Assembly (NCBI RefSeq): GCF_002135435.1
Contig: NZ_NEGK01000007.1
Location: 1-64,000 of the forward strand
Length of the DNA stretch: 64,000 nucleotides
Reading direction: 5' to 3'
From: Acinetobacter sp. ANC 3813
GTDB lineage: Bacteria > Pseudomonadota > Gammaproteobacteria > Pseudomonadales > Moraxellaceae
This document shows, in pieces, positions 46,500 through 55,828 of this stretch. The notes beneath the pieces were generated by a model that was given only the letters and a program-made list of their open reading frames with translations, did no database searches and had not been told where the DNA came from. The position numbers were made by a program, and so were the translations under genes. The stretch's first letter is position 1. Each line of letters starts with the position of its first letter.

Positions 46500-46533
46500 G
46501 CCCCCCTCTTTAAAAAAGAGGGGTTTGGGGAGA
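46500..46533. repeat. short palindromic repeat after psiE
   Basis: CCCCTCTTT-AAA-AAAGAGGGG hairpin with trailing TTTGGGGAGATT, seven nt after the psiE stop. It resembles the CCTCTCC repeats at 20937 and 47660, with a different stem. It may also stop transcription weakly. Confidence 0.5.
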
Positions 46534-46551
46534 TTGAATCGATATACAGAA

Positions 46552-47004
46552 TTATCGATTCGGCACTAAAACATAACGGCCATTTTCAAGGATCCAATAC
46601 ATGCCGCTTGGCGGTGCTGGCAATCCGATACGGCGCCAGTCGCTAATCACCGTCTGGGTTGAACTCTCAATATAGGCCGTGTTCGGATCGCCATTCACCC
46701 AGCTGTAGCTTTGTGAGTTTTGAATCACTGTCGTTGGCGCCTGATAATGAATACTCACACCATTTTGCGGCATTGGCGGATAGGGCCGGTTTGGATACGG
46801 CGGGTAAGGCCGATTTGGATAAGCCGGCTGATGGGGATAAATCGGACGCTGATTCGGATACCCCGGCCGATTCATTGGCGGCGGCGGACGGTGCTGTTTC
46901 GATGTATCTACACCACGGTAATTACCCCATTGATTTTCAGCCCATGCCGTAGAAGCCCCCAAGAGCATCACGATGCCTGCGGCACATGCGATTACTGTTT
47001 TCAT
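46552..47004 (-). CDS. secreted proline-rich protein with RcnB-like C terminus
   Basis: 150-aa periplasmic protein: signal peptide ending STAWA-EN, a low-complexity middle with repeated P-Y-P-N-R-P units (about residues 45-78), and a C-terminal part (WRRIGLPAPPSGMYWILENGRYVLV) that looks like the RcnB-type beta domain. A GGAGTCTGCA site precedes the ATG. A role in the cell envelope is likely but unproven; RcnB itself is tied to nickel/cobalt homeostasis in E. coli. Confidence 0.65.
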   Translation of the reverse strand: MKTVIACAAGIVMLLGASTAWAENQWGNYRGVDTSKQHRPPPPMNRPGYPNQRPIYPHQPAYPNRPYPPYPNRPYPPMPQNGVSIHYQAPTTVIQNSQSYSWVNGDPNTAYIESSTQTVISDWRRIGLPAPPSGMYWILENGRYVLVPNR

Positions 47005-47185
47005 TGCAGACTCCTATGTCATTCATGCTTCTATCATAAAGAATAGTTAAGCATAAAAAATGAATAAAAAACCAGCAAATGCAAAGTTTTGTAAAGACTT
47101 TCCCTGCCCCGCGAAGTTGCTTGACCGCGTCTGAAAAATGCAAGCCTTATGCTAGAATGCATTTTTTGAGACCGAGTCATCCATT

Positions 47186-47644
47186 GTGGCAGAACTGAAT
47201 TTTGATCGGCTATATGCATATTTTTGCAAAGTTCCGAGTGTGCAGAAGACTTTAATCGATGCTTATGGCACGGATGGCCAAAAAGCGTGGTGGTTCAAAT
47301 TTCAAATTAATATTGAACATCCGCTGGCATGGCAAACCGTGCAGGAATTAGGGCATGTGCTCAACTATATTTCTAAAAACGAACGCCTGCCGACCCAATT
47401 TCTGCCGGTCTCTCCGCCGCCTTATATGAATGGCGAAGCAAAACAATTTTTGGCATGGGTCATTCAATGCAATCATGCTGATTTTCCGCCAGATGTGGTC
47501 TGCGATTGGCTGGAAGCGCGCCTGCCTAATCCAGTTGAAGATGAAACTAAATGGAAAATTAAAACCGATTTACATGGGCTGGATAAAATCAGCGACAAAG
47601 ATTTAGATAAGATGGTTCCGCCAAATCCTGAACCGAAGACTTAA
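47186..47644 (+). CDS. hypothetical protein, 152 aa
   Basis: Soluble protein with a GTG start at 47186. It is rich in Trp and Pro (AWWFKFQINIEHPLAW, LPVSPPPYMNG, VVCDWLEARLPNP). I recognise no family. Codon use is like the neighbours and the frame is uninterrupted, so it is probably a real gene. It is divergent from the RcnB-like gene and convergent with the phospholipase-D-like gene across a palindromic repeat. Confidence 0.6.
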   Translation: MAELNFDRLYAYFCKVPSVQKTLIDAYGTDGQKAWWFKFQINIEHPLAWQTVQELGHVLNYISKNERLPTQFLPVSPPPYMNGEAKQFLAWVIQCNHADFPPDVVCDWLEARLPNPVEDETKWKIKTDLHGLDKISDKDLDKMVPPNPEPKT

Positions 47645-47659
47645 GAAATTGTTGCATTA

Positions 47660-47729
47660 CCTCTCCCTAACCCTCTCCTGAAAGGAGAGGGAACTCCTTC
47701 TCCCTTTGGGAGAAGGTTGGGATGAGGGA
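47660..47729. repeat. three-part palindromic repeat (CCTCTCC type)
   Basis: Two inner hairpins are perfect: CCCTCTCCT-GAA-AGGAGAGGG (47671-47691) and CTTCTCCC-TTT-GGGAGAAG (about 47698-47716). The flanks CCTCTCCCTAACC and GGTTGGGATGAGGG can pair imperfectly, giving a cloverleaf-like fold. It resembles a REP-type intergenic element and separates two convergent genes. Confidence 0.7.
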
Positions 47730-47733
47730 AAGA

Positions 47734-49197
47734 TTAAAACGTCGACAGCCCGCTCCACTCCATAAAGCGGTACAGTGCATATTTGATTTTCGATTCGTCT
47801 GCATATTTGCTGTACGGCAGACTGACTTGACGTCCATTTAAATTTGACCATGAACTGTCAAAATACTGCTGCACATCAGCAAAGACTGTATCCTGCGGGC
47901 GGCCTACGACACGAAAATTGGTTTCAAGATTGTAATTTTTTAAATTGCGGGCGGTAAAATTCGCAGATCCTAAAATCATTTCAGCCTGCTGTGCCCCTGT
48001 TTTCACAATCATTTTGCTGTGGCACTGTTCGCCATGGGTATCACACCAGCGTACTGGTATGCCTGCATCATTCAGTTCAGACGCCACTTGACGGTTTGGA
48101 ATGCCATTTTTCTGGCGTCCAAAGGCATCTTTATTGGGATCCAGCAGAACCTTTACATCCACTCCGCGCTCATGCGCTGTGATTAAAGCCTGAATGATTT
48201 TGCGCTCTGACAGATAGAACATCGCCAAATCAATTTGCTCTTTGGGCTGTGCAGAATCAATCAGTTTCAGCACCGCGTCATAAATGGCTTTTTCGGTCAG
48301 CACCTGCACTTGCGGCAAGGTTTTGGCATCTTCAAAATCGCCCATAATCACCACAGGCATATCAGCTTTAGACATCATGCCTACCGCCTGCTCTGTTTTC
48401 AGCACATCCATCGCCGTGTTGCCTGTCACCACCAGCGCCACATTGGAATGCCGCGAACTCCCGTCATGCGGATTCATGGAAGTGACCAGCGCTTTCCAGC
48501 CTTCAGCCGTATCCACCACTAAGGTTTTACGATGATTGGCTTTGAAGTTGAATAAATTCATATAGCTGCGCAATGTGATTTTGTCTTGACCGAATGGATT
48601 CGGCAGCCAGCCTTTTTCAGTATTATTGCCAAGGCCCTGACAGCATAAATACCAGAAGCCAGACCATGCAGGATTAGATGCACGCAGCGGAGTTAGGTCA
48701 GTTTCAATCACATCAATACCCGCTTGGCGCAGCTGATGATATTGATCTGCATAGACACCGCCATACACCGAGTTGATTGGATCGGTAATAAATTTCACTT
48801 CCAGATTGGGCGTGTATTTGCGTTTTTTAATCAACGCATCGGTCAGCTGCTGCATCAGTGCTTGATGCTGTACTTTGGAGTCTCCGACTTCTTGATTAAA
48901 AAGGAACATATCCAGCACAATGGTGCTCTGCGCCTGATCAATCATCTGCAGCATCTGCTTGAAAATCTGCTGATCCAGCTGCTGTTTTCCATTGGCATCC
49001 ATATAGCTCTGATCGGCTAAAAACTGCACTTGCGCATGGCGCAATTTACCCGTGTAGTTCAGCCCTTCCGGTAAAGGCTTATACATTTGATAAACAGAAG
49101 AAGAAATATAGCCCAAAGCAAATAGGCCGATCACCACACCAAAATATTGGCGGCGTGACCAATTTAATTTGCTGTGCAGCCGTTGAAAAATACGCAT
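47734..49197 (-). CDS. phospholipase D-like protein (cardiolipin synthase type)
   Basis: 487-aa protein with one N-terminal transmembrane anchor (about residues 17-36) and two PLD repeats. The first motif is a full HRKTLVVD (HxKx4D). The second, HSKMIVKT, lacks the Asp (Thr in its place) but keeps the His and Lys and the following GSANFTARN. A fold like ClsA/phosphatidyltransferases is likely; whether it is fully active is uncertain. The start codon stands directly after the minus-strand terminator of znuD, so its ribosome site falls within the terminator hairpin. Confidence 0.82.
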   Translation of the reverse strand: MRIFQRLHSKLNWSRRQYFGVVIGLFALGYISSSVYQMYKPLPEGLNYTGKLRHAQVQFLADQSYMDANGKQQLDQQIFKQMLQMIDQAQSTIVLDMFLFNQEVGDSKVQHQALMQQLTDALIKKRKYTPNLEVKFITDPINSVYGGVYADQYHQLRQAGIDVIETDLTPLRASNPAWSGFWYLCCQGLGNNTEKGWLPNPFGQDKITLRSYMNLFNFKANHRKTLVVDTAEGWKALVTSMNPHDGSSRHSNVALVVTGNTAMDVLKTEQAVGMMSKADMPVVIMGDFEDAKTLPQVQVLTEKAIYDAVLKLIDSAQPKEQIDLAMFYLSERKIIQALITAHERGVDVKVLLDPNKDAFGRQKNGIPNRQVASELNDAGIPVRWCDTHGEQCHSKMIVKTGAQQAEMILGSANFTARNLKNYNLETNFRVVGRPQDTVFADVQQYFDSSWSNLNGRQVSLPYSKYADESKIKYALYRFMEWSGLSTF

Positions 49198-49198
49198 A

Positions 49199-49237
49199 AT
49201 AAAAAACCTAGTCCAATAGACTCAGACTAGGTTTTAT
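49199..49237 (-). terminator. terminator after znuD, abutting the PLD start
   Basis: Minus-strand stem AAACCTAGTC / GACTAGGTTT followed by six T, which end 2 nt before the ATG of the phospholipase-D-like gene. Confidence 0.8.
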
Positions 49238-49301
49238 CATACGAATTTTCAAGAGGATTTCTGTGATTCTGCACAGCAGCGGCAGAAATCCGGCCCTCTG
49301 T

Positions 49302-51389
49302 TTAGAAGCCAAATTCCACACCCACAGTGAAGTTTCGGCCCACTTGCGGAATATTTGACAGGAATGATGCATGTGAATAGACCTGATCATCCAGCAAATT
49401 GTTTGCATTGAAATAAACACGGTAATCATTGTCTTTGGCATATTGACCCGCATAAGACAGGCCTAAATTCACCATGTTATAGCCTTGCGTTTGGTCTTCA
49501 TAAGCGGCAAATTTGTCCTGATTGAACACGTGATAATATTCCGCCATACCCGACCAGCTGTCTGTAAAGCCCGCATTGACGCGCGTACCTAAACGCCCAG
49601 CTGGAACGCGCGGCGCATTCGCGCCATCAATTTTACCTCGGACATAATCACCAAATAGACTGACTTTATAGACATCATTTAATTGATAGCCTGTTTCCGC
49701 TTCTAGGCCATAAAATTTAGCCTTATCTTGCGTATAGTCAACCAGACGGAAGTTTTCAAACTGGTCCGATGTTGCTGCATAGATATAGCTGTCATACCAA
49801 TTGTGGTAAACATGCACATGATAATCTAACTTGTCTGCTTCGTAGTGCAAGCCCAGCTCGACATTATTAGATTTTTCAGCGTCCAGATTTTCATTGCCGC
49901 GCTCATATGTATTGGTCGCAAAGTGCTTGCCGTTGGCATACAGTTCTTGCGCCAAAGGCAGGCGTTCCTGATGAGAAGCTACCAGTGACAGCTTATAATC
50001 TGGCGCAAAAGCCCAGTTCAGCGCAGCAGAATATGAAATAGCGTGGTCATCAAAGTCTTTTTGAGCAGAATCAATATCAATGTTCTGCTGTTCAAAACGC
50101 GCGCCCAATTCGACATGCACATCGCCAATCTGCTTATGCTCTAAACCAAACATGCTCCACTTCTGGGTTTTATTCGGATTCATCAGCGACTCTTCACCGC
50201 TGATATCCAATTTTTGCTGATTATACTGCGCACCGATCACGCCTTCCCAGTCTGCAATCGGGTAATGTACCAGCTCTAAGCGCGCATCATAGCCTTTGCT
50301 TTTAAAGGTGGTCAGCGCTTCATTGCCTTCAATTTCATCATGCTGATAATCAGTATAGCTGGCATGTGCGCGCAATTTTTGGAAACCTTTAAACGGTTCT
50401 GCCAGCTCTGTACGCAAATCATAACGTTTTGACGTTAAATCGACCCATGGCCCTGCTGCATCATGGTCATGATCGGCATGCGCAGAATGATCGTGCTCAT
50501 CCGTATGCCCATGATTATCGCCTCCATCACAATGTAAATGGTTTTCATGCGGATGACAGCTTTCATATTCGTGGCTGTGCCCCGGTAAGCCATACTGATC
50601 TTCGCGCTGACTAAAAGACATGCCCACAAAACCGCGGTCATGAATCCATGAGCCGCCAATATTCACGGTTTGCCCTTCCGCAAAGGTATTGCCGACACGG
50701 CGTTCTTTTTCCAATTCACCATCATGGTCATGCACATAATCTGGAGCAATATAGTCATTGGCTTTACGTTTAGAGCCTTCTACGCGAATGGCGAATTGAT
50801 CGCCTAAAGCCGCCGTCACACCTGCACTGGCCAGCTTTTCATCGCTGCCTGTGTTGTAGCGCAGCCCAACTTGACCTTCATAGCCTTTTTCTGGAATGGC
50901 CGCTGGAATTTTCTGATCCGTGACATTCACTAAACCGCCCACAGTTCCTGCACCATACAGCAATGTCGATGGACCGCGGATGATTTCCACCTGCTTGGCT
51001 AAGATCGGATCTACCGTCACGGCATGATCTGGCGACAAAGTTGAGACATCAGCAGTTTCTGAAGCATGCTGCAGCACTTTTACGCGAGGGCCATCTTGAC
51101 CGCGAATGACTGGGCGGCTAGAGCCTGCGCCAAACTGATTAGATGAAACGCCCAACTCACCTGCCAATGCATCGCCAATGGTCGCAGGGCGCGCAGCCAA
51201 CTGCTTTTGATCCACAATATGATCGGCAGCGCCAAAGTCGGCAGCAGACTGCGCCAGCGGATGGACTTGTATTTGAATCGTGTCCAATTGCTGGATTTGA
51301 TTTTTATCTTCATTTGCAAAAGCCAAAGGTGCAGCGGCAATTAATGAGGCGGTAATTAAATTTTTCTTAAAGAGGTGATTTATAGGCAT
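49302..51389 (-). CDS. znuD: TonB-dependent zinc receptor ZnuD
   Basis: 695-aa outer-membrane receptor. Signal peptide ends LAFA-NE, plug domain has the ZnuD-type block TADVSTLSPDHAVTVDPILAKQVEI and RGPSTLLYGAG, and the barrel ends in Phe. A remarkable His/Asp/Cys-rich external loop (about residues 265-318, HPHENHLHCDGGDNHGH...) is typical of ZnuD receptors that capture zinc. I choose the ATG at 51389; a TTG four codons earlier is less likely. A Zur-type palindrome is 32 nt upstream, which strongly supports zinc-starvation control. Confidence 0.92.
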   Translation of the reverse strand: MPINHLFKKNLITASLIAAAPLAFANEDKNQIQQLDTIQIQVHPLAQSAADFGAADHIVDQKQLAARPATIGDALAGELGVSSNQFGAGSSRPVIRGQDGPRVKVLQHASETADVSTLSPDHAVTVDPILAKQVEIIRGPSTLLYGAGTVGGLVNVTDQKIPAAIPEKGYEGQVGLRYNTGSDEKLASAGVTAALGDQFAIRVEGSKRKANDYIAPDYVHDHDGELEKERRVGNTFAEGQTVNIGGSWIHDRGFVGMSFSQREDQYGLPGHSHEYESCHPHENHLHCDGGDNHGHTDEHDHSAHADHDHDAAGPWVDLTSKRYDLRTELAEPFKGFQKLRAHASYTDYQHDEIEGNEALTTFKSKGYDARLELVHYPIADWEGVIGAQYNQQKLDISGEESLMNPNKTQKWSMFGLEHKQIGDVHVELGARFEQQNIDIDSAQKDFDDHAISYSAALNWAFAPDYKLSLVASHQERLPLAQELYANGKHFATNTYERGNENLDAEKSNNVELGLHYEADKLDYHVHVYHNWYDSYIYAATSDQFENFRLVDYTQDKAKFYGLEAETGYQLNDVYKVSLFGDYVRGKIDGANAPRVPAGRLGTRVNAGFTDSWSGMAEYYHVFNQDKFAAYEDQTQGYNMVNLGLSYAGQYAKDNDYRVYFNANNLLDDQVYSHASFLSNIPQVGRNFTVGVEFGF

Positions 51390-51420
51390 GGGGATGCTCA
51401 AACTGGCGATTTTTGTATAT

Positions 51421-51435
51421 TGTTATAATATAACA
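51421..51435. promoter_or_regulatory. Zur-box-like palindrome in front of znuD
   Basis: TGTTATA-A-TATAACA, a perfect 7-bp inverted repeat around one base, extended on one side by TTTC. It resembles the AT-rich Zur operators of Acinetobacter and lies where it would block the znuD promoter. Confidence 0.75.
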
Positions 51436-51536
51436 TTTCAATTCATTTGCAATAAAAAACACCAAATAATGCAAGCTTCATTTAGACTAGCCCGCACATC
51501 TGTACAGTTTTTATTCTTTAAATAGTTTTTAAGTCA

Positions 51537-52316
51537 ATGCCTTTTACAATTTCACATGCAGTCCTCGCACCGCCTATTTCTAAGCTGACAGGCAGCCGCC
51601 TGCCGATTGCTGCTTTAGCCATTGGCACCATGGTGCCTGATTTGTTTAGGCTTTTTACCAATGCCAATTATGACGGCTCGCATCAATGGTCTGGCTTGAT
51701 CTTTCCCAATTTATTATTGGGTATGGTGTTCTGCCTGCTCTGGTACGCCCTCTACCGCCCGATGATGTTTGCATTTTTTGGTTTAAATAAACCGCTGAAT
51801 ATTGATAGCATAAATCGTTGTTGCGGTTTTATGCTCAGCCTGATTGCCGCAATTATGATTGGCACAGCAACGCATCTCGTTTGGGATGGGCTGACCCATG
51901 TCGATTTTCGGACTTTTGCATTTAAAAACATTTTGATGCAGCCGATTCATCTTTTTCAGCACACATATCCCCTGCACCGTGTACTGCAGATTGGCATGTC
52001 CGCGCTGGCGCTTCCAATTTTAGGCTGGATGATCTACCAGCATCACCAGCATTACCGCGGCCCGTCGGCGGTACATCGCAATATCAAAATTTATGTCTAT
52101 GCATTGTCAGGACTGTCACTGCTGGCGGGCATCGCCAGTTATCTCTATTTTGCCGAAAGCATGTATTCCAATGCCTATGATGATGACTTATATGCCTATG
52201 TCGGCAAATCGATTAATTATTTTTTTCGGGCTTTTCTGGGGATGTTTAGCCTCGGAAGCCTTCTTTTTCTGATCTTAAAATCGGCCACCCATATTTTCTC
52301 CAAATCATCTGCATAA
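51537..52316 (+). CDS. DUF4184 membrane protein
   Basis: 259-aa polytopic membrane protein with about six transmembrane helices. The start (PFTISHAVLAPPIS) and the following GTMVPDLFR are typical of the DUF4184 family, whose histidine/aspartate pattern resembles metal-dependent membrane hydrolases of the YdjM type. Divergent from znuD. Function not known. Confidence 0.75.
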   Translation: MPFTISHAVLAPPISKLTGSRLPIAALAIGTMVPDLFRLFTNANYDGSHQWSGLIFPNLLLGMVFCLLWYALYRPMMFAFFGLNKPLNIDSINRCCGFMLSLIAAIMIGTATHLVWDGLTHVDFRTFAFKNILMQPIHLFQHTYPLHRVLQIGMSALALPILGWMIYQHHQHYRGPSAVHRNIKIYVYALSGLSLLAGIASYLYFAESMYSNAYDDDLYAYVGKSINYFFRAFLGMFSLGSLLFLILKSATHIFSKSSA

Positions 52317-52475
52317 CGTGCTTTTTAAGCCTTTAGCGCGGGCATTTTTATCGTTTTAGCTATAAGTCCCTGTGACAAAATAGCCAAAAAGAGGCATAAT
52401 CCCCCATTCGAATAAAAGCGGTACGCTGTTTACGTATTCGCTGACCTTAACCCATATAGTTGGATTTCTAACGCT

Positions 52476-54257
52476 ATGATGCGAACTCATTACTGCGGTT
52501 CTTTAACCGAAGCTCAAATTGACCAAACCGTTACATTATGCGGTTGGGTTCACCGTCGCCGTGACCACGGTGGTGTAATCTTCCTTGACATGCGCGACCG
52601 TGACGGCCTTGTTCAAGTGGTTATTGACCCAGATACTCCAGAAGCTTTCGCAACTGCAGACAAATCACGTTCAGAATTCGTATTAAAAATTACAGGCCGT
52701 GTGCGCCGCCGTTACGAAGGTACTGAAAACGCGAATATCGTGAGTGGTCAAATCGAAGTTTTAGGCAAAGAAATTGAAGTTCTTGCGCAATCTGAAACTC
52801 CGCCATTCCCATTGAATGACGAAAATACAAATATTTCTGAAGAAGTACGTTTGAAATACCGTTTCTTGGACATCCGTCGTCCAGAAATGTTAGATCGTCT
52901 TCGTTTCCGTTCTAAATTGACTAACCTGATTCGCAACTACTTCGAAGACAATGGTTTCTTAGACGTAGAAACACCGATTCTAACGCGTGCTACACCTGAA
53001 GGCGCACGTGACTATTTAGTGCCAAGTCGTGTTTCTAACGGCAGCTTCTATGCGCTTCCGCAATCTCCGCAGCTGTTCAAACAGTTGTTGATGGTGGGCG
53101 GTATCGATCGTTATTACCAAATCGCTAAATGTTTCCGTGATGAAGACTTACGTGCTGACCGTCAGCCAGAATTCACACAAATCGACGTTGAAACATCGTT
53201 CATGAGTGACGATGACATCATGGATTTAATGGAAACGTTAACGGTTAAGATGTTCAAAGAACTTCTAAACGTTAATTTCGACAAATTCCCACGCATGACA
53301 TATAACGATGCTATGCGTGATTATGCGTCTGACAAACCGGATATGCGTATTCCTTTGAAATTGGTTGACGTTGCAGACATGATGCAAGACGTTGAATTCA
53401 AAGTATTCGCAGGCCCTGCTAAAGATCCTAAAGGCCGTATCGTGGCTTTACGTGTACCAGGTGCTGGTTCACTTCCACGTTCTGCAGTTGATGAATACAC
53501 GAAATTCGTTGGCATCTACGGTGCACGTGGTTTGGCGTACATCAAAGTCAACGAACTTGAAAAAGGCATCGAAGGCTTACAATCTCCAATCGTTAAATTC
53601 ATCGAGCCAATCGTGCTTGATCTATTAAAACGTGTTGGCGCTGAAAATGGCGACATCGTATTCTTCGGTGCGGACAAAGCTAAAATTGTAAATGATGCGA
53701 TGGGCGCACTTCGTGTGAAAATCGGTCATGACATGAAACTTGCAACTTGCGAGTGGGCGCCGCTTTGGGTCGTTGACTTCCCAATGTTCGAAGAAACTGA
53801 TAATGGCTGGACTTCTGTTCACCACCCATTCACGCTGCCTAAATCAAGCGTAGAAGAAGTGAAGAACAACCCAGGTGAAGCGCTTTCAGTTGCTTACGAT
53901 ATGGTATTGAACGGTACTGAAATCGGCGGCGGTTCTCTTCGTATTCATAACCTGGAAATGCAAAAAGCAATTTTTGAAGCGCTTGGCATTGGTGAAGAAG
54001 AAGCCGAAGAAAAATTCAGCTTCTTGTTAAATGCATTGAAATACGGTGCGCCTCCGCACGGCGGTTTGGCATTCGGTCTTGACCGTTTAGTGATGCTCAT
54101 GACAGGCGGTGCTTCAATTCGTGACGTGATTGCGTTCCCGAAAACCAAAACTGCTGAATGTCCACTAACTCAAGCGCCTGCGCCAGTTGAAGCAAATCAA
54201 CTTCGTGACCTAGGCATCCGCTTGCGTGAAAAGCCAAAAGCAGAAGAAGCTAAATAA
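52476..54257 (+). CDS. aspS: aspartyl-tRNA synthetase
   Basis: Class II synthetase charging tRNA-Asp. The 593-aa protein has the bacterial domain order: N-terminal OB fold (about residues 1-105), catalytic core with [18 protein letters not shown] (motif 2), the GAD insertion (about 285-420) and motif 3 [15 protein letters not shown]. The ATG at 52476 and the next codon are both possible starts. In Acinetobacter aspS borders the outer-core (OC) locus, which continues here to its right. Confidence 0.98.
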   Translation: MMRTHYCGSLTEAQIDQTVTLCGWVHRRRDHGGVIFLDMRDRDGLVQVVIDPDTPEAFATADKSRSEFVLKITGRVRRRYEGTENANIVSGQIEVLGKEIEVLAQSETPPFPLNDENTNISEEVRLKYRFLDIRRPEMLDRLRFRSKLTNLIRNYFEDNGFLDVETPILTRATPEGARDYLVPSRVSNGSFYALPQSPQLFKQLLMVGGIDRYYQIAKCFRDEDLRADRQPEFTQIDVETSFMSDDDIMDLMETLTVKMFKELLNVNFDKFPRMTYNDAMRDYASDKPDMRIPLKLVDVADMMQDVEFKVFAGPAKDPKGRIVALRVPGAGSLPRSAVDEYTKFVGIYGARGLAYIKVNELEKGIEGLQSPIVKFIEPIVLDLLKRVGAENGDIVFFGADKAKIVNDAMGALRVKIGHDMKLATCEWAPLWVVDFPMFEETDNGWTSVHHPFTLPKSSVEEVKNNPGEALSVAYDMVLNGTEIGGGSLRIHNLEMQKAIFEALGIGEEEAEEKFSFLLNALKYGAPPHGGLAFGLDRLVMLMTGGASIRDVIAFPKTKTAECPLTQAPAPVEANQLRDLGIRLREKPKAEEAK

Positions 54258-54589
54258 TTTTTTAATTCCTTCTTTTTCTCCCTTTGGAAGAAATACAAAA
54301 AGGAAATAAAAAAGCCCTGCACATGCAGGGCTTTTTTACGCCAATGTAATTTCTTTAAATATTGATGCATTTGATGGCTCACGCCATTTTGAACATATTA
54401 GATACTGCATAAATCTGCATCTGCGTTATGATAGCTTTTCTATATTATCCAGCTCGAGTACCTGATTAATCATAGGCTTAGTTTAAATTCTGATCTGCAG
54501 CTTTAGAATTATTTGCCTGAGACCGCTCACGCTCCTGCCTCACCGACCGTTTATCATCTTTTTTAAGATGTCTGAGCAATATCCCTCTC
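54258..54589 (+). other. 332-nt gap at the aspS / OC-locus border
   Basis: Contains the aspS terminator (54307-54338) and an AT-rich remainder that should hold the promoter of the acyltransferase gene. No ORF or RNA gene is supported. Confidence 0.5.
54307..54338 (+). terminator. rho-independent terminator after aspS
   Basis: Stem AAAAAAGCCCTGCA / TGCAGGGCTTTTTT with a 2-nt loop, followed by T. Confidence 0.9.
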
Positions 54590-55456
54590 ATGTATTTGAT
54601 CCTTAAACTTGCGTCAAAACTGCCGCTCTGGTTTTTACAAACGCTAGCCTGCTGGGCAGCATGCATACTCAACAGTTTTAATTCTTCTATAAAACGGATT
54701 ACAGCCATCAATATTCAGCTGGCCTACCCGCAGCTGAATGATGAAGAACGCACTCAGCTGATTCGCGCCAGTGTCCGCAGCCAGTGCATGACCTATTTAG
54801 AATTTGTGAAATGCTGGGGCATGCCGCCGCAATACAGTCTGAACTTATTTGACAAGATTGAGGGCGAAACCATACTGACTGATGCGCTCGCCAGTCAAAA
54901 AGGCGTGATTGTCGTTATACCGCATTTTGGCTGCTGGGAATTGCTGAATGCGTGGCTCAATGTACATACTCAGCCCATGATTATGTATAAGCCAAATAAA
55001 ATCAAAGGGGTTAACCGCTATTTATTGGAAGCGCGCCAGCAATTTAACGCTACGCTAGTTCCAACCGATGAAACGGGCATCCGCGCTATTTTCAAACATC
55101 TTAAAAGTGGCGGCTTAACTGTCATCCTGCCTGATCATCTGCCTAAAGCATCAGGCGGCATCTATGCTGAGTTCTTTCAGCAAAGTACTTTATCCGCAAC
55201 CATTGTTTCCAAGCTGGCCAGTAAAACCCAATGCAGCGTCATTGGCCTCAGCTGTGTCCGCAGCAGCGATCCGTCTAAATTCAATGTACATTGCACCGCG
55301 CTGTCAGAGGACATATTATCAAAAGATCTGCAGCTTTCTATCAAAGCTTTAAATCATGCTATGCAGGATATCATCAACACAGCGCCGGAACAGTATATCT
55401 GGTCCTATAAGCGCTTTCGCAACCGTACTGGCGGAGTCAATCCTTACCGCAAATAA
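54590..55456 (+). CDS. LpxL/HtrB-like lysophospholipid acyltransferase
   Basis: 288-aa member of the lipid A biosynthesis acyltransferase family. The N-terminal hydrophobic segment (about residues 11-30) anchors it; the active-site His-x4-Glu motif is HFGCWE, with LPDHLPKASGGIYAEFF further on as the second conserved block. It lies at the first position of the OC-locus region, so acylation of lipid A or another surface lipid is likely. Confidence 0.87.
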   Translation: MYLILKLASKLPLWFLQTLACWAACILNSFNSSIKRITAINIQLAYPQLNDEERTQLIRASVRSQCMTYLEFVKCWGMPPQYSLNLFDKIEGETILTDALASQKGVIVVIPHFGCWELLNAWLNVHTQPMIMYKPNKIKGVNRYLLEARQQFNATLVPTDETGIRAIFKHLKSGGLTVILPDHLPKASGGIYAEFFQQSTLSATIVSKLASKTQCSVIGLSCVRSSDPSKFNVHCTALSEDILSKDLQLSIKALNHAMQDIINTAPEQYIWSYKRFRNRTGGVNPYRK

Positions 55457-55606
55457 CATGCCTTAAATATACTTTTTAGGCTGCGTATAGGAACTATTCA
55501 CCTACACCGCCATGCAGATTACAGAGGATGCACTGGATTCAATTGAGATCAATTATGGACAGTGGCATAATAGCCACAATTTCCACTGTTAGTAAGTGAA
55601 TCTCCT

Positions 55607-55828
55607 ATGGCTATGCGTCCTGAAGTCCGCCGCCGTGCAATCGTTCTTATTATTTTCGCTGTTGTGCAATGGATTTTCATGCGCTATATCGTAGACAATC
55701 AGCTGTTCAATTTAACCACGTATAACCGTATTGTCATTTTCTGTGTCAGCAGTCTAGGCGGCGCCTTGCTGATCTTTGTCGGCTTAATCTACATGGTCCT
55801 CAAAGGCAATGCGGATAAGGACGAATGA
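55607..55828 (+). CDS. small two-helix membrane protein
   Basis: 73-aa protein with two predicted transmembrane helices (about residues 12-32 and 43-65) and a charged tail KGNADKDE. The stop overlaps the ATG of the next glycosyltransferase gene by 4 nt (ATGA), which ties it to the surface-glycan operon. I recognise no family. The start ATG at 55607 is followed by MRPEVRRR, a basic front consistent with cytoplasmic N terminus. Confidence 0.6.
   Translation: MAMRPEVRRRAIVLIIFAVVQWIFMRYIVDNQLFNLTTYNRIVIFCVSSLGGALLIFVGLIYMVLKGNADKDE

Noticed and set aside
46552..47004. Collagen-like or cell-wall-anchored protein from the Pro-rich repeats
   Set aside because: There is no Gly-X-Y repeat and no anchor motif; the C-terminal domain looks RcnB-like instead.
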